Below, in pieces: positions 37,737 to 46,450 of a DNA stretch of 64,000 nt (position 1 is the stretch's first letter; every line of letters begins with the position of its first letter). The notes below the pieces were generated by a model. It had not been told where the DNA came from, did no database searches, and saw only the letters and a program-made list of their open reading frames with translations. The stretch is from Planctomycetales bacterium 10988 (lineage in GTDB: Bacteria; Planctomycetota; Planctomycetia; Pirellulales; Pb10988), in contig CP043547.1 of the NCBI GenBank assembly GCA_009664345.1, positions 5,112,709-5,176,708 on the forward strand, in the 5' to 3' direction. The translations under genes were made by a program, and so were the position numbers.

Positions 37737-37958
37737 ATGCTCGTTTTGACCCGCAAATCGCAACAAAAGATTCACATCGGCGAAGACATCACGATTACGA
37801 TTGTTCGCGTGAAAGGACAAGCGGTTCGCGTAGGGATCGAAGCTCCCGAGCATCTTCATATTCTGCGTGGCGAACTCCATGAACAACTCACCGAAGAGCC
37901 AGCCGTTCCGGTTCTCTCCGAAGATACCACCCCGGTTGTCGAACACGCCTTTGCTTAA
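37737..37958 (+). CDS. csrA: Carbon storage regulator CsrA
   Basis: 73-aa RNA-binding translational regulator. The sequence begins MLVLTRKSQQKIHIGEDI, the hallmark CsrA start, and continues ITIVRVKGQAVRVGIEAPEH and the conserved ILRGEL, so both RNA-contact regions (LTRK near the N-terminus and the basic residue of LRGEL) are present. A perfect AAGGAG lies 6 bases upstream of the ATG, so the start is firm. The C-terminal 15 residues extend beyond the typical core. It stands alone, without flagellar neighbours. A 480-base leader region with hairpins precedes it. Confidence 0.95.
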   Translation: MLVLTRKSQQKIHIGEDITITIVRVKGQAVRVGIEAPEHLHILRGELHEQLTEEPAVPVLSEDTTPVVEHAFA

Positions 37959-38392
37959 GTTTGTGGGTGGGGGATGTTGCAACGCTTGGAAATGCTCGTG
38001 TAGTCAATCATCTCTCACAAACCTTTTTGTGAAGTTTTTAATTGCGAAGCTTTGTAAATTCAAGAATTTGCCTCTCGGGATGGGATCTATGATAACATAG
38101 AAGGGTAAGATGCTCTCCAGGTAGTTCTTGGATTCCATTAACCAGGGAACTTGACTTCCGTATACCGGGAACAATATAAAGCACCTCCCCCGTTTCGAGC
38201 GAGCGGATACGTAAATACTCGCCACAAACGAAGAAACCATAGGAAAGTTCGAAGATATGTCTACCATCTTTTGAGACTTGAACCGATTCAATTCTGTCTT
38301 GAAACAGCCGTTCCCTCCAACTTTCGTAGCGTTCCTAATCGTGCTGCCGACTCGTCGAACGAGGCTGCGAAAAAAACGGCGGATTGATTCGC
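37959..38392. other. Gene-poor stretch after csrA
   Basis: About 430 bases with no recognisable gene, RNA or terminator. Readings on both strands exist but have no family features and mixed codon use. It leads into the decayed zone around the IS copy at 38784. Confidence 0.4.
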
Positions 38393-38533
38393 CTAAGTAC
38401 TCTCGAGTTGAAACGCTTGCTTTTGAGCTATTTGAACCATGGCGCCCTGCTCGCCTCGGTGTTGCAGTGGAGCCTTTGGCGTCGCCGCCATCAACACCAA
38501 GCCCGCCAATCCCACTACCGCTCCAAACAACAA
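38393..38533 (-). CDS. Possible small single-span membrane protein
   Basis: A 46-codon reading from a TTG at 38533 begins LFGAVVGLAGLVLMAATP, a good membrane span, then a polar tail with AMVQIAQKQAFQLEST. It lies 27 bases beyond the stop of the truncated ORF on the same strand and in the same frame. There is no ATG; it may be a remnant. Low confidence. Confidence 0.25.
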   Translation of the reverse strand: MLFGAVVGLAGLVLMAATPKAPLQHRGEQGAMVQIAQKQAFQLEST

Positions 38534-38560
38534 TAACCACCCCCGGATAACGATCTACAA

Positions 38561-38783
38561 CTATAGTAATAGATTCCTGACAATCATCTCAAGCTGCTGA
38601 TCGGCTTCAAGTCTTCGTGAATCTTGCCAGAAGAAGGGAAGAGTAGGAGCCAAGGCGATAAACTCACAATAGGAAAGGGTCTTCGGATCAGGAGCGATTC
38701 CGGTACTGAATTTCAACTTGAGTTTATCTGTATCCAATTCCCCCTCTGATTTCGACAGGGCTTGATCCATTGTCCAATAACTA
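38561..38783 (-). pseudogene. C-terminal fragment of an unknown gene cut by the IS copy
   Basis: An open frame runs from the IS boundary at 38783 (SYWTMDQALSKSEG...) to a stop at 38561, about 73 codons, ending RRLEADQQLEMIVRNLLL. It looks protein-like (balanced, helical) but has no upstream part on the other side of the IS. The simplest reading is a gene truncated by the IS or by a rearrangement at it. The family is not recognised. An ATG at 38770 could still start a short product. Confidence 0.4.
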
Positions 38784-38796
38784 GTCGTCCCTGAAA

Positions 38797-39731
38797 AAAG
38801 GCGTCTTTCTCCCGTCTTTTATCAAGCGAGAAGGGGAGTGGGGGGGTCGGTGGGGAGTCATTGCTGGGCAGGTAAACGTTTCTTCGAGGAGCTTGAGAAG
38901 CAGGACGAGCTGTTGCCATGGCCAACCAATCCGCGCAGGCCCGAAAGCCAAAAGCAGTTTTCGGAAGTTCGCCGCCGCTGTGGCCAAGATGGCATTGATC
39001 GCGTCGCCGGCCAGGCCCTTGAGAAAGCAACGTCCCAGAAGGTGGTCCGACTTGAGGTGGCCGATCTTTGGCTCGATCGCGTTGCGGCGTTGGCGACGTT
39101 GACATACGGCTGCCGCAGGCGAATGCCCCGCGTTTTGGCCGCCTTGCCGAGTTTTTGGATCGCCTTCAAGAGCAACTTCGAGTCGGTCGGGTGGGAAATG
39201 TTTTTCTCCTGCACGGTCGTGTCGACGGTGACCTGCCGCAACTCTTGAGGCCGAACTTGCCGCCTGCGAACGGCCAGGGCAATCGCTTCTTCCAGCAGCG
39301 TGGCAAGCCGCTGTGCCCCGATCCGCTGCCGCCATTGGATGAGTGCGGAGGGGGGAATCGGCGGCACATGTTGCATCGTCGTGAAGCCAAATTTCCAAAA
39401 ACCGGTTTTTGGATTATTTTGAAAAAGATTGAATCAGTTCGAAGCCGCAAAAGCACTGCCAGTACGGGTTTTCCACCCAACGATCCAGCAGCGATTCGTC
39501 CGACTCGCCGAAGGCGTGCTTGAGATAATGCAGCCCGACCATCAGCCGCGTGGCCTTCGCCGGAACCCCGATTTCGGCGGCATAACAGCCCTCGAACGCC
39601 GCCTCAAACCGCCGCCAATCGATCCGCTCGCCGAGTCGAATCAGCGGATGCTCGGGGTTGAGAATCTGCTCGAACGACGCCCGAAACAGGTCCTGCTGGT
39701 TCGACTCCGGGTTCAAAGGCGGCTTCATCAC
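38797..39731 (-). pseudogene. Broken IS5-family transposase of copy A
   Basis: The N-terminal frame (from 39731) reads LNPESNQQDLFRASFEQIL and ends early, at an FCGFELIQSFSK reading caused by the 52-base insertion. The middle (QEKNISHPTDSKLLLKAIQK) and the C-terminal part (RNAIEPKIGHLKSDHLLGR with the last catalytic Glu region) are in other frames, and the central catalytic region is deleted. It cannot encode an active enzyme. Confidence 0.85.
39389..39440. repeat. 52-base palindrome-bearing insertion inside IS copy A
   Basis: Absent from copy B at the same site. It is bounded by GAAGCC on both sides (39383-39388 and 39441-39446), which copy B has once, so it looks like an insertion with a 6-base duplication. 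It contains a perfect 20-base palindrome, TCCAAAAACCGGTTTTTGGA, at 39394-39413. Confidence 0.7.
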
Positions 39732-39829
39732 CGTTCTCCGCTTGCAAGGCTTGGAAGGTCGAGACCGAAAATCCTAGCAAAGTTTACCCTGCGATTCACC
39801 ACCTTGAAAGCCATCAAACCCAGGAATTA

Positions 39830-40942
39830 ATGAAGTTTCAACTCGTTTTCCGGGAGGACTCGCTAGGAACAGCCGCCGGTTTAACCGTCAATCGATCTGG
39901 CACGCACTGGGCGTCGTTGGAAGTAGGCGAGGTTGTGGTCCGCGAAGCTCCGGTCAGCAACCGCCGTTTTCGTTCGCACGAAATTGAAGAAACCTTGGCA
40001 GGTCTTCATCCGCTTTATCCAGACGCTTCTCAGAGAATTCGGCCCACCGTGATCTATGTTCGAGAAGACCCTCTGGTTTGTGTTCCTTCGAAGCAGTTCC
40101 AAGATACCATCGATCTTGAGAAACGGCTGGTCGATATTTTGTTTCGAAGTGAATCGAGCTACCACCGTCCTAGCCGGATCGTTTGCCATCATGATTCCCA
40201 GCGGATTGCCTATTTAAATGGCGAGGACTTCGTCGAGGTGTTCTCCCTCATCGATGGGAAATGTTTGGCAAAACTGCCCTGCGATCCCAATCCGTCGAAT
40301 GCGTTCTTGGCCATCCATCCTGATGGCGAACATTGCGTGGGAGGGACCATTTCCGGATTGGTTGTTTGGTCCATTTCAAAGCAAAAAGCGATCCACCGAT
40401 TGCAAGAGATTGTGTGCCCGGAAGGAGTCATCGGGAGGTTACGATTTAGTGAAGACGGAAAGTATTTGGCCGTCGCAGGGGGATTGGACCCCAAGCAGCA
40501 AGCAACAACGGTCGCCGTGATCGAGACGGAACCTTGGAAAACCCTGTGGCAACAAGTGATGCCGTTCTCGGGATAAGCCTCTTTTTCGCCGGACAATATG
40601 CAAGTTGTCTTGAGTAGCAATATTGGAAAAGTCACCATCCATGCAGCCGCGACCGGCGAGCTTTTGCGGGTGATCGAAACCGATGCCCGTGCCCTCTGCG
40701 CGGTCTTTCATCCGAGAGAACCCCTGCTGGCCTTGGGTTGCGATGATGGACGATTGCTGCTTTATGAAACGAATTCATGGCGAGTCGTGTTTGATGAGGA
40801 ACTTCCTCCGAGGAGAATCCGTGAATTAAACTTCAGCCAATCCGGAGATTCCTTGGCCGTCGGGATCGAAACCTCTCGAACCCGAAGATGGTTCGAATTC
40901 ACCATTCATCCCCAATCGATCGATTCCGAAGTCGAGCAATAA
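39830..40942 (+). pseudogene. WD40-type repeat protein, truncated by an IS and broken by a stop codon
   Basis: Frame one runs from 39830 to a TAA at 40574-40576 and continues in the same frame to 40942; a single nonsense codon splits an otherwise good beta-propeller (GKCLAKLP, NAFLAIHPDGEHCVGGTISGLVVWS, LRFSEDGKYLAVAGG, then ASFSPDNMQVVLSSN, FHPREPLLALGCDDGRLLLY). The first ten codons (MKFQLVFRED) come from the IS end, with an AGGA site 5 bases upstream of the ATG; the native N-terminus is missing. A short downstream restart at the ATG at 40598 is possible. No partner can be named. Confidence 0.7.
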
Positions 40943-41091
40943 TTCCCATCGGCAGAACCTCTTCTTTTAAGCCTGAGGAAACCGGGAGAAATCGTTAAAA
41001 ACCACTTAATCCCAAAAAGCCCGCTGGCCAAGTATCGGCTGGGGGATACCCTTCATTAGGTCCATTCCTACCCATTGTACTGGAGGGTTCT

Positions 41092-41772
41092 ATGAGCGGA
41101 AAAAAGAACGAGCCACGCTCAACAAGTGGATTGGGGCGACGCGACTTTCTGAAAGGTCTGGGCGTTGCCGCGGGTGCTTCCTCGATGGTGGGGAGTTCAC
41201 TCGCTCAAGAAAACAAAGCAAACGAAACCTCTTCCACCCCCAAGCCTTTGTCGATAACTTTGACGATTAACGGCCAAGAAATCTCTCCTCCGCTCGATCC
41301 TCGCACCACGCTCGTCGACCTGCTGCGGGAGCATCTTCAAATGCCTGGCACTAAAAAAGGGTGCGATCATGGGGCTTGCGGAGCCTGTACAGTCCTCGTT
41401 GATGGCGAGCGAGTGCTCTCTTGCTTGACGTTGGCCGCGACACTCGACGGGGCGAAAGTCACGACGATCGAGGGAATTGCCAACGGGGAAGAACTCCATC
41501 CGATGCAAGAAGCGTTCCTGCGTTGTGATGCGTACCAATGCGGCTATTGTACGCCGGGGCAAATTCTCTCCGGGATCGCTTGTATCGAAGAGGGACACGC
41601 CGACAAATCCGCCGAGGAAGCTCGGGAGTGGATGAGTGGCAATCTTTGCCGGTGTTCGGCCTACCCGAACATTCTCGCGGCAGTGCGACAAACCGCCGGC
41701 GTCGAACCGAAGCAAGACCCTGCCAAGTCAACCAAAATCTATTCTCTTGAAGCTGCAAGGGAGAGCGGATGA
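41092..41772 (+). CDS. Exported 2Fe-2S subunit of a molybdenum hydroxylase (PaoA/YagT type)
   Basis: 226-aa electron-transfer subunit. A twin-arginine signal (GRRDFLKGLGVAAGASS) sends the folded complex to the periplasm, as in E. coli PaoABC aldehyde dehydrogenase. The plant-type cluster is GCDHGACGACTVLVDGE plus a later Cys (VLSC), and the second cluster uses CGYCTPGQ and CRCSAYPNI. A GGAGG site precedes the ATG. The stop overlaps the FAD-subunit start (ATGA), opening a five-gene operon with dedicated maturation factors. Confidence 0.93.
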   Translation: MSGKKNEPRSTSGLGRRDFLKGLGVAAGASSMVGSSLAQENKANETSSTPKPLSITLTINGQEISPPLDPRTTLVDLLREHLQMPGTKKGCDHGACGACTVLVDGERVLSCLTLAATLDGAKVTTIEGIANGEELHPMQEAFLRCDAYQCGYCTPGQILSGIACIEEGHADKSAEEAREWMSGNLCRCSAYPNILAAVRQTAGVEPKQDPAKSTKIYSLEAARESG

Positions 41773-42842
41773 TTCCTTTTGAATACAAGCCAGCTGAATC
41801 GTTCGATTCGGCCAGCCAGCAGATCAATCATCGAGAAAGCATGGCACTAGCCGGCGGTACCACGATGCTGGATTTGATGAAGCTCAATGTATTGACGCCG
41901 GAAAAACTGATCTTCGTCAGACCGATTCTTAGTCATGACATTCAACAAGCAGACGGTCGGCTGATCATCGGAGCCGGCTGCACGATGGCCCAACTGGCCG
42001 ATCATTCCTTCGTCAAAGCACAATTCCCCGCGATTCGTCAATCCTTGATCCTGGCCGCTTCTCCTCAGATTCGTAATATGGCCACCATCGGCGGAAATCT
42101 TCTGCAACGGACGCGATCTCCCTATTTTCGGCATCCTGACTTTCCCGCAGATGCCCAGGTGAAAGGCCAATCGAACCAAGCGTTTGGCGAAGGGGCAGAC
42201 AGCGCGTATCTGGCGGTGCTGGGAAATGGCGGCCGTCTTGTCGGGACCTATCCTGGAGATTTCGCGATTACCCTCGTTGCTTTTGATGCTGACATTCATT
42301 TACAGGGAGCCGAAGGTGTGCGAACGGTGCCTGCCCGAGAATTCTATCGAACTCCCAAGGAAGATCAGTCGCAATACACGACGGTTCTCAAGGAGAATGA
42401 GTTAATCAACGCCGTTTCTTTTCCGATTGCTTCCCCTGCCGGCAGTGAGCAAGTCGCCGCCAAGAGTCTCTATTTTAAAGTCCGGGAGCGAAGTAGTTAC
42501 GCCTTCGCTCTGGCGAGTGCTTCGGTTGGTTTAGTCCTTACCGGAAGTTCTTCAAAGCCCGAACGACAAAGCATACGCCATGCCCGCGTAGGGATCGGCG
42601 GTCTTGGCTCCATTCCTTGGCATAGTCCCGCGGCAGAGACTGCCCTCGAAGGTCAACCGGCGAGCGATGCGACTTTTAAACAAGCAGCGGAGGCTGCCTT
42701 GGCCGATGCCAATCCTCCTGCCGGGACTGCCTACAAAGTGAAGTTGGCCAAAGCCTCCCTCGTGCGGGCCTTGCAAATTCTTCGCGATCAGGGACCGCTT
42801 ACCGATGAACAACTTTGGGCAATGCAGCACGGTCGCGGATAA
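41769..42842 (+). CDS. FAD-binding subunit of the molybdenum hydroxylase (PaoB/YagS type)
   Basis: 357-aa FAD subunit passing electrons between the iron-sulfur clusters and an acceptor. The PCMH-type FAD motif AGGTTMLDLMK lies near residue 28, followed by IGAGCTMAQLAD and NMATIGGNLLQRTRSPYFR, typical of YagS proteins. The C-terminal CO-dehydrogenase flavoprotein domain starts around residue 215 with KVRERSSYAFALASASVGL. There is no signal peptide; export would be by hitchhiking on the Tat-bearing subunit, as known for PaoABC. Confidence 0.93.
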   Translation: MIPFEYKPAESFDSASQQINHRESMALAGGTTMLDLMKLNVLTPEKLIFVRPILSHDIQQADGRLIIGAGCTMAQLADHSFVKAQFPAIRQSLILAASPQIRNMATIGGNLLQRTRSPYFRHPDFPADAQVKGQSNQAFGEGADSAYLAVLGNGGRLVGTYPGDFAITLVAFDADIHLQGAEGVRTVPAREFYRTPKEDQSQYTTVLKENELINAVSFPIASPAGSEQVAAKSLYFKVRERSSYAFALASASVGLVLTGSSSKPERQSIRHARVGIGGLGSIPWHSPAAETALEGQPASDATFKQAAEAALADANPPAGTAYKVKLAKASLVRALQILRDQGPLTDEQLWAMQHGRG

Positions 42843-42861
42843 GGCTTCTTGCAATCAATAT

Positions 42862-42900
42862 AAAAAATACTTTTTGGATTTAATTTAAAAACTGCTTTTT
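42862..42900. repeat. Two A/T-run palindromes after the FAD-subunit gene
   Basis: AAAAAATACTTTTT (42862-42875) and AAAAACTGCTTTTT (42887-42900) occur 25 bases apart in the 130-base gap inside the hydroxylase operon. They resemble the A5-N4-T5 palindromes at 1876, 5039 and 18280. Confidence 0.5.
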
Positions 42901-42974
42901 GAATTCAATCCCTTGATCGGAATCATCATCAGGTCGATCGCCCAACCATCTAGAATCATGAAGTGGAGCCTCTG

Positions 42975-45218
42975 ATGTCGAAGACAACTTTTTCCCCTGT
43001 AAAATTAGAAGGGGCTGTTGGGAAACCGCTGGTGCGGCGAAGTGGACGTGAGAAAGTTACCGGCACGGCCACCTACACGGCGGAATGGAAAATCGATGGC
43101 ATGCTGCACGCGGTGGCGGTTCCTAGCACGATTCCGCATGGCAAAGTTCTCAAGATCGACGATTCTGACGCGAAAGCAATGCCGGGAGTTCGGCTGATTC
43201 TGACGCCGGAGAATGTGCCTGACTTCGAACGGGTGCAAAGTGGTTCAGAGACAAACTTTCAAACAACGATCGCTTCCTCTCTCTTCCCAGCAGCGGAGCG
43301 GGAAGTCTTTCATGCCGGGCAGTATCTCGCCGCCGTGGTGGCGGATACCTTTGAAACCGCCCGTGATGCTGCCCTTGCCATTAAAATAGAATACGAGGTA
43401 GACGAGCACGTTACGGATATCGACAAGTCTCCGGCGAATGAGAAGCCGAAGAGCTTGATGGGGGCGCCTCCGGTGATTGAGATCGAAGATGCCGAGGCGG
43501 AATTGGAGAAGGCCGAAGTCCTCATTGATGAGCAGTACCCACTGTATGGCAACCACCACAACCCGATCGAGCCCCATGCGGCCATCGCTCACTGGACGAA
43601 AAAAAACGGAAAGCCATTTCTGACCATCTACGAAACTTCGCAAAGCTTGAGTATCAGCCAAGGAAGTTACGCGAAGGTCTTCGGACTGAGTAACAAGCAA
43701 GTACGGGTGATCTGTAAATATATGGGTGGAGCCTTTGGTTCGAAGGGGCTAACTTGGCCCCATGCCTTGCTCGCTTGTTTTTGTGCCAAAGTCGTCGGGG
43801 CTCCGGTGAAGGTCGAAGTGACACGTAGCCAGCTTTACGGCGGAACTGGCCATCGCACGCCCATTCGTCAACGGGTCGCGATCGGTGCCGACAAGCAGGG
43901 GAAAATCCATTCGCTGATCCATGCGGGATTTGCCACGACGGCCATCAAAGATGCTTACAGTGAAGCCTTTACCATGGCGACGCGGATGATGTATCAAACG
44001 GATTCTCTGCGTCTGGCTCAAACACAATGCCGAATCCATTCGCAAATGCCGACCTTCATGCGGGCACCTGCGGAAACGCCGGGGATGTTTGCCCTCGAAT
44101 CGGCGATGGATGAGCTGGCGGTCGCCCTTGAGATGGACCCGATTGAACTCCGCATCTTGAATGAACCGAAGAAAGATTTGCATCAAGACAAACCCTTCAG
44201 TGGGCGACACCTTGTCGAATGCCTCCGCACCGGAGCGAAGCAATTTGGCTGGGAAAAACGAAATCCCAAACCCCGCAGTCAGCGAGAAGGCCATTCACTC
44301 ATCGGTTACGGCGTCGCGGCGGCGACCTATCCGGCCATCTTCTTTCCGACTTCGGCGAGGGTGACGCTATACGCCAACGGAACTGCGGAGATCGGTTGTT
44401 GCTCACACGAAATGGGGACCGGAACCGTCACGGTACAAACCCAGGTGCTGGCCGATCTGTTGGGGATTCCCGCAAGTCGTGTGTCGATGCAACTCGGCGA
44501 TACGGACCTCCCGCCGGGAGGCATTTCCGGAGGAAGCTCGACGACTGCCAGCCTCGGCGGAGCCATTCGTGAAGCCGTGAAAGTGATCAAGCCCAAGCTC
44601 ATGAAACTTGCCCCGAAGGATTCTGCCCTGGCCCAAGCAAAGCCAAAGGAAGTCACTTTCAAAGAAGGAAAACTTTTCGTCAAGGGAAAATCCTTTGCCA
44701 TCGAAGACCTTCTTTCCGAGGCAAACAAAGATTCCATTTCAACCGTGGGGACCTTCAAACCGGGAGATGATGCTCCGACTGCCAATCATTCGTACGGGGC
44801 ACAATTCGTCGAAGTCGCGGTCGATGAAACCTTCGGGGCTGTGCGGTTGCGGCGAATGCTTGCCTGTTACGCCTGCGGAACAATCTTAAATGCGAAAACC
44901 GCTCGCAGTCAATTTCTCGGCGGCATGATCATGGGGGTCGGGCATGCCCTGCAAGAAGCGACCCATTGGGATCATCGCATCGGACGCATCACGAATGACA
45001 ACTTGGCCGAATACCATATTCCCGTCAACGCGGACATCCCGGACATGGAAGTCATGTGGATCGATGAGCCGGATTACAATGCTTCGCCCATCGGGGCCAA
45101 AGGAATTGGAGAGATCGGCATCACTGGGGTCGCCGCTGCCATTGCCAATGCAATTTTTAATGCGACCGGGAAAAGAATCCGCGAGCTTCCGATCGTTCCT
45201 GAAAAAGTCATGGCGTAA
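42975..45218 (+). CDS. Molybdenum cofactor-binding catalytic subunit (PaoC/YagR type)
   Basis: 747-aa catalytic subunit of the xanthine oxidase superfamily. The N-terminal a/b-hammerhead domain (GREKVTGTATYTAEW) is followed by Mo-cofactor segments MGGAFGSKGLTWPHALLA, PTFMRAPAETPGMFALES and GGISGGSSTT. The catalytic Glu lies in GAKGIGEIGITG near the C-terminus. Likely substrates are aldehydes, judging from the PaoABC-like organisation; this is an inference. The start ATG at 42975 has GGAG 6 bases upstream; a GTG four codons earlier is the alternative. Confidence 0.93.
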   Translation: MSKTTFSPVKLEGAVGKPLVRRSGREKVTGTATYTAEWKIDGMLHAVAVPSTIPHGKVLKIDDSDAKAMPGVRLILTPENVPDFERVQSGSETNFQTTIASSLFPAAEREVFHAGQYLAAVVADTFETARDAALAIKIEYEVDEHVTDIDKSPANEKPKSLMGAPPVIEIEDAEAELEKAEVLIDEQYPLYGNHHNPIEPHAAIAHWTKKNGKPFLTIYETSQSLSISQGSYAKVFGLSNKQVRVICKYMGGAFGSKGLTWPHALLACFCAKVVGAPVKVEVTRSQLYGGTGHRTPIRQRVAIGADKQGKIHSLIHAGFATTAIKDAYSEAFTMATRMMYQTDSLRLAQTQCRIHSQMPTFMRAPAETPGMFALESAMDELAVALEMDPIELRILNEPKKDLHQDKPFSGRHLVECLRTGAKQFGWEKRNPKPRSQREGHSLIGYGVAAATYPAIFFPTSARVTLYANGTAEIGCCSHEMGTGTVTVQTQVLADLLGIPASRVSMQLGDTDLPPGGISGGSSTTASLGGAIREAVKVIKPKLMKLAPKDSALAQAKPKEVTFKEGKLFVKGKSFAIEDLLSEANKDSISTVGTFKPGDDAPTANHSYGAQFVEVAVDETFGAVRLRRMLACYACGTILNAKTARSQFLGGMIMGVGHALQEATHWDHRIGRITNDNLAEYHIPVNADIPDMEVMWIDEPDYNASPIGAKGIGEIGITGVAAAIANAIFNATGKRIRELPIVPEKVMA

Positions 45219-45268
45219 ACGATTGAGAAGTTTTTTGTGTCTGAATCTCTACTGAATTGGAATCTTTC

Positions 45269-46450
45269 ATGAACGCATTGTTGACCATGGCCCAAGCCGC
45301 GTGGGAGGCGGAAGAGACCGGCGTTCTCTGCACTGTCGTTCGTTTGGATGGAAGTGGCTACGGTCAGCCAGGAGCAAGGCTTTTCATGACCGAGTCCGGC
45401 GAGCGAACCGGATACATTAGCGGCGGCTGTTTAGAAAAGGACCTTTGCCGCAGAGCGTGGGAGGCAACGGCGAACGGTCCGCGATTGATCGCCTTCGATA
45501 CTCGTGGCCACGCGGTCGATGCCGACAGATACAACACCGGTTGCGAAGGGGTCGTCTATGTCCTCTGTCAAAGAGTTGATGCCGCCCATCAGTTTCCTTT
45601 GCGGATCATCGAACAAGTTCAAACCGAGAGACAACCCGCGAAGCTGCTGACCGTTTACCGTACCGAGTCCGCCGCCTTTCAAGTGGGGGATAGTTGGGCA
45701 ATCCTCGGAGATCGCGTTCTGCCTTCAAGGGAAACAACCGAAGCCATTGTGCTTGAACGACTCCTAAAGACAGCGGCCTCCGCAACAAAAACGCAGTCGC
45801 TGGAAATATTGACAGCGGATCAAAAGCCGGTTGAACTCGCCTTGGAAATCTTGCGTCCTCCCCGCGAACTTATCATCTTCGGAGCAGGCGATGATGTGCA
45901 ACCCTTAGTGGCGATGGCGGCCTTGCATGGTTGGAAGATCACCGTGCTCGGCCGTCGTCCGGAGTTGGCGGCCCCGACTCGCTTCCCTGTAGCAACGGTT
46001 CATTGTGGGAGAATGGCCTCCCTTGTCCCTTCGCTTTCGCTTCATGAATCGTCGGAAGTCGTGATGATGACGCACGATTTCGATGCCGATGCGGAACTCT
46101 TGCCAGCATTGTTGAAAACGCCAGTTCGCTCGATTGGTCTACTTGGCCCCAAGCGGCGTCTGAGCCGGTTAGTCATGCGTCTTTATGAACAGGGAGTTAC
46201 CCTCACGCCGACAAATGCCGAACGAATTCGTTCCCCGATCGGTCTTGATTTAGGAGCGGTTACTCCGCAGGAGATTGCCACTTCGATCATGGCAGAGCTG
46301 ATTGCAATGGAGCACCACCGCGAAGGAGGGCAACTGCATCAGCGGCAAGAACCCCTCCATGACCGGGCCGCGCACCAGCGATTATCTCCGAATCTTGCGG
46401 TATCCGAATCCCCCATCAAGCTTCCCGTTTCCTGCGGCATTCACTCATGA
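45269..46450 (+). CDS. XdhC/CoxI-family molybdenum hydroxylase maturation factor
   Basis: 393-aa chaperone that binds Mo cofactor, promotes its sulfuration and inserts it into the catalytic subunit in known XdhC proteins. The N-terminal XdhC domain has GQPGARLFM and GYISGGCLEKDLCRRA, and the C-terminal Rossmann-like domain starts at LIIFGAGDDVQPLVAMAALHGW, with MMTHDFDADAELLPALL later. The last 45 residues are a low-complexity His/Gln/Arg-rich tail not typical of the family. The ATG at 45269 is preferred to a TTG four codons upstream. The stop overlaps the next gene. Confidence 0.9.
   Translation: MNALLTMAQAAWEAEETGVLCTVVRLDGSGYGQPGARLFMTESGERTGYISGGCLEKDLCRRAWEATANGPRLIAFDTRGHAVDADRYNTGCEGVVYVLCQRVDAAHQFPLRIIEQVQTERQPAKLLTVYRTESAAFQVGDSWAILGDRVLPSRETTEAIVLERLLKTAASATKTQSLEILTADQKPVELALEILRPPRELIIFGAGDDVQPLVAMAALHGWKITVLGRRPELAAPTRFPVATVHCGRMASLVPSLSLHESSEVVMMTHDFDADAELLPALLKTPVRSIGLLGPKRRLSRLVMRLYEQGVTLTPTNAERIRSPIGLDLGAVTPQEIATSIMAELIAMEHHREGGQLHQRQEPLHDRAAHQRLSPNLAVSESPIKLPVSCGIHS

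Larger units (their letters stand above)
38784..39859 (-). mobile_element. Internally deleted IS5-family element (copy A)
   Basis: 1076-base relative of the element at 49991-51539. The ends match: left GTCGTCCCTGAAAA, right (reverse complement) GTCCTCCCGGAAAA. Compared with the other copy it lacks about 530 internal bases at 39090 (next to base 50295-50822 of copy B) and has a 52-base insertion at 39389. The terminal 35 bases at the right end match copy B without gaps at 25 of 35 positions. No clear target duplication was found, so the flanks may have been rearranged. Confidence 0.8.

Noticed and set aside
38004-38540. 178-aa minus-strand open frame after csrA
   Set aside because: Composition is erratic and no domain is visible; another frame in part of it gives a better membrane-span reading.
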